Below, in pieces: positions 62,211-64,000 of a stretch of 64,000 bases of DNA. Position numbers and translations under genes: made by a program. This DNA is from Bacteroidota bacterium (GTDB taxonomy: Bacteria > Bacteroidota > Bacteroidia > B-17B0 > Aurantibacillaceae). The stretch is from positions 310,001-374,000 of the forward strand of contig JAQZBQ010000002.1 of the NCBI GenBank assembly GCA_029237825.1. The letters are read 5' to 3'. The notes under the pieces were generated by a model that worked only from the letters and a program-made list of their open reading frames with translations, did no database searches and was not told the origin of the DNA. Numbering within the stretch: the stretch's first letter is position 1; each line of letters starts with the position of its first letter.

Positions 62211-62810
62211 CTAATTTTTCCAATTGAATGTTTTGATCAGGTGAACGATATCCTTTCTGATATAGTCGACCACAACTTTGAGCGAATCAATATTAGGTGC
62301 AACGTTAAAATATAACGCGCCCCGCATGAAATGGCGTGTACTGTCAGTTAAGTAAAACTGAATATTGGAGGCAGTGTTCCCACTGATGTCATAAACCAAT
62401 CCAAAAACTTTTGCGCTGTCTCTTATTATTATGGTTTCATCCAATCCGGTGGCTTTAATCTGATGTTTGATGGCAAAATCGCGGCTGTCATTTAAAAATG
62501 TATCCAAATTATTGGTAACAGACTTATAACTCAGATGGATTTGTGCATTGTATTTCGGGAAATTCACGTTTATCCAGCAAGGATCCGCCCCTTTATGCCT
62601 GTCATTGTCAATATAGGCGTAAGTGGGGATTTCGAACTTATAAGGACATACACTATCAAACAACCGGTACGATTTTTCAGGGAAGTCGATTCGCGGATAA
62701 CCTTTTGGTTTAGGTAAAAAAACTTCATCCTCATCGTCACCGCATGACGGAATAATAAAAACGATAGTACTTATTAATAAAAGTCCCGGGATGAGTTTTA
62801 TGATTTTCAT
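62211..62810 (-). CDS. gldD: gliding motility lipoprotein GldD
   Basis: This 199-aa lipoprotein (IPSC, lipidated Cys C23, then an acidic GDDEDE) matches GldD over its whole length. Landmarks are PKPKGYPRIDFPEKSYRLF (key KPKGYPRIDFP near residues 34-44), INVNFPKYNAQIHLSYK (key NVNFPKYNAQIHL near 82-94) and NIQFYLTDSTRHFMRGALYF (key FYLTDSTRHFMRGALY near 153-168). GldD is needed for gliding and is linked to the type IX secretion system; its molecular task is not known. A perfect TAAATTTG box ends 4 nt before the ATG. The usual neighbour gldE is missing between gldD and ssb. Confidence 0.93.
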   Translation of the reverse strand: MKIIKLIPGLLLISTIVFIIPSCGDDEDEVFLPKPKGYPRIDFPEKSYRLFDSVCPYKFEIPTYAYIDNDRHKGADPCWINVNFPKYNAQIHLSYKSVTNNLDTFLNDSRDFAIKHQIKATGLDETIIIRDSAKVFGLVYDISGNTASNIQFYLTDSTRHFMRGALYFNVAPNIDSLKVVVDYIRKDIVHLIKTFNWKN

Positions 62811-62814
62811 CCGG

Positions 62815-62822
62815 CAAATTTA
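62815..62822 (-). promoter_or_regulatory. -7 box TAAATTTG of gldD
   Basis: A perfect TAnnTTTG match on the minus strand, ending 4 nt before the gldD ATG. TTTG lies 14 bp upstream, shorter than the usual -33 spacing. A leaderless transcript is predicted. Confidence 0.5.
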
Positions 62823-62872
62823 TTAATAAAAAACATCAAATGGCATTAGCCATTATTAATTATGAATTTCAA

Positions 62873-63292
62873 TTAAAACGGCAAACCATCTTTTTTGCCG
62901 AGGTCGTCGAAATTGGCATTGTTATTTTCTTCTGAAATATTTGGGTTTGGAATGTTGCTGTCTTTTCGTTGAAGGACTAAAAACGACTCGCCAACAACTT
63001 CGGTGATATTGCGTTTGTTACCTTCTTTATCAATCCATTGCCGTGTTTGTAATTTCCCTTCCAGATATATCTGGGACCCTTTTTTCAATAGTTTTTCAGC
63101 ACTTTCAGCCATACTTCGCCAAACCACAATATTATGCCATTCTGTTTGTTCAATCCTATTTCCGTTTTTGTCTTTATGAAATTCACTGGTTGCAATACTG
63201 AAATTTGCCCGTGCGATGTTACCTTCAAGGTATTTTAATTCCGGGTCTTTACCCAGATTTCCCACTAATATTACTTTATTTATTCCTGCCAT
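62873..63292 (-). CDS. ssb: single-stranded DNA-binding protein
   Basis: This 139-aa OB-fold protein coats single-stranded DNA during replication and repair. NKVILVGNLGKDPELKY (key VILVGNLGKDPEL near residues 7-19), FSIATSE near 31-37, EWHNIVVW near 51-58 and QIYLEGKLQTRQW near 75-87 are diagnostic. The tail is acidic and ends in KDGLPF, a variant of the usual DDDIPF tip that binds partner proteins. In many gliding Bacteroidota ssb, gldE and gldD are adjacent; here ssb and gldD are neighbours on the same strand with 62 nt between them. Confidence 0.96.
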   Translation of the reverse strand: MAGINKVILVGNLGKDPELKYLEGNIARANFSIATSEFHKDKNGNRIEQTEWHNIVVWRSMAESAEKLLKKGSQIYLEGKLQTRQWIDKEGNKRNITEVVGESFLVLQRKDSNIPNPNISEENNNANFDDLGKKDGLPF

Positions 63293-63456
63293 AATCCGAG
63301 TTTGAAAGTGTTTTGATTTTTAACAAACAAAGCAACAATTTTTTATTTATGCAACTCGTTCATCTACATATATTGCCGGTTAATGTGAAAACAAAATAAT
63401 TGACAGGCGTTTACAAAAAATTATGTTTCTTCCCACGCAGAACCCCCATAATTCCG

Positions 63457-63464
63457 TAACTTTG
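63457..63464 (+). promoter_or_regulatory. -7 box TAACTTTG of the helicase gene
   Basis: A perfect TAnnTTTG match ending 5 nt before the ATG at 63470, in the 177-nt divergent spacer between ssb and the helicase gene. It predicts transcription from the start codon. No clear -33 element is seen. Confidence 0.5.
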
Positions 63465-63469
63465 TAAGA

Positions 63470-64000
63470 ATGAGTGATTATTTAAATGAATTAAATCCGG
63501 TTCAAAGACTGGCCGCAGAAACAACAGAAGGCCCGGTTATGATTATTGCCGGAGCAGGTTCCGGAAAAACGCGTGTATTGACCTATCGTATTGCCCACAT
63601 TATGCAAAAAGGGAATGATGCGTTTAATATTTTGTCTTTAACTTTTACTAATAAAGCGGCTCGCGAAATGAAAGAGCGTATCGCTAAAATAGTGGGGAGT
63701 AAAGAAGCAAAGAATATATGGATGGGTACCTTTCACTCAATTTTTGCTAAAATTCTTCGTTTTGAAGCCGAGAAACTGGGATATCCCCCCAACTTTACAA
63801 TATACGATACCGATGATAGTAAAAGTGTGATTAAAGATATTTTAAAGCAGATGAACCTGGATGATAAGGTATATAAACCCTCATTGGTTTTAAACAGAAT
63901 TTCTTCTGCAAAAAATAGCTTGATATCTGCGAATCAATATGCAAATAACCCTATCACCCAGGCTGAAGACAGGGCTTCGAACAAACCTTTATTGGGACAG
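63470..64000 (+). CDS. UvrD/Rep/PcrA-type DNA helicase, N-terminal part
   Basis: The gene runs off the window end; 177 codons are visible. These hold the superfamily 1A helicase start: Q-motif LNPVQRLAA at residues 8-16, Walker A AGAGSGKT at 27-34, motif Ia TFTNKAAREMKER near 62-74 and GTFHSIFAKILR near 89-100. The following 1B subdomain begins normally. The full protein should be about 750 residues and act in repair and replication. The gene is divergent from ssb. Confidence 0.93.
   Translation, partial: MSDYLNELNPVQRLAAETTEGPVMIIAGAGSGKTRVLTYRIAHIMQKGNDAFNILSLTFTNKAAREMKERIAKIVGSKEAKNIWMGTFHSIFAKILRFEAEKLGYPPNFTIYDTDDSKSVIKDILKQMNLDDKVYKPSLVLNRISSAKNSLISANQYANNPITQAEDRASNKPLLGQ

Overview
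This window is a piece of a chromosome from a member of the Bacteroidota. The evidence is the AT-rich base composition, the gliding and type IX secretion markers (a GldD lipoprotein and a 2.5 kDa-residue surface protein with a gliding-motility-type C-terminal sorting domain), a bifunctional Rel followed by a Fur-type regulator, a zinc-free L31, and promoters of the Bacteroidota type (TTTG, about 19 bp, TAnnTTTG; best copy in front of tRNA-Lys). The order or family cannot be fixed from the sequence alone. No CRISPR array, transposase, prophage or replication origin was seen.

Positions 191-22485 hold one large surface-polysaccharide locus: an ABC-2 exporter pair (Wzm/Wzt type, with a C-terminal carbohydrate-binding domain on the ATPase), about ten glycosyltransferases including a GT11 alpha-1,2-fucosyltransferase, two deacetylase-fold proteins, two tandem FemAB/GNAT-fold proteins, a methyltransferase, an O-antigen ligase/polymerase-like membrane protein, a DegT-type aminotransferase and a small initiating sugar-phosphate transferase. 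Most genes overlap by 1-16 nt and look co-transcribed. A two-gene segment (11757-13644) is inverted inside it. Positions 34190-38766 hold a second sugar module (epimerase, AsnB, GT4) that overlaps a bioD gene.

Positions 22564-34092 are housekeeping: an OmpH/Skp-like chaperone, a MazG-like pyrophosphohydrolase, a methyltransferase, Rel, Fur, a STAS protein, a low-molecular-weight phosphatase, a class IV aminotransferase, a lone GT4, L31, a beta-helix lipoprotein and ArgS. Positions 38909-47601 hold an arginase-family enzyme, an MsbA-like ABC exporter, DUF1599, FolP, PdxJ, a DCC protein, a haem/YVTN lipoprotein, DUF1415, a YdcF-like protein and a CDP-alcohol phosphatidyltransferase, followed by a single tRNA-Lys with its own promoter and terminator.

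Positions 48062-54484 run in one direction and contain the most notable pathway: kdnA-kdnB-kdsA, which together should make Kdo and convert it to 8-amino-8-deoxy-Kdo (Kdo8N) for lipopolysaccharide. It is flanked by an unrecognised 153-aa protein and a secreted protein built of 16-residue repeats, then folA, a DEDDy exonuclease and gpsA. Positions 54488-63292 (minus strand) hold the giant repeat protein, gldD and ssb; the window ends inside a UvrD/PcrA-type helicase gene.

A recurring theme is a TAnnTTTG-like box only 4-6 nt in front of the start codon of several genes, which predicts leaderless or nearly leaderless transcripts.
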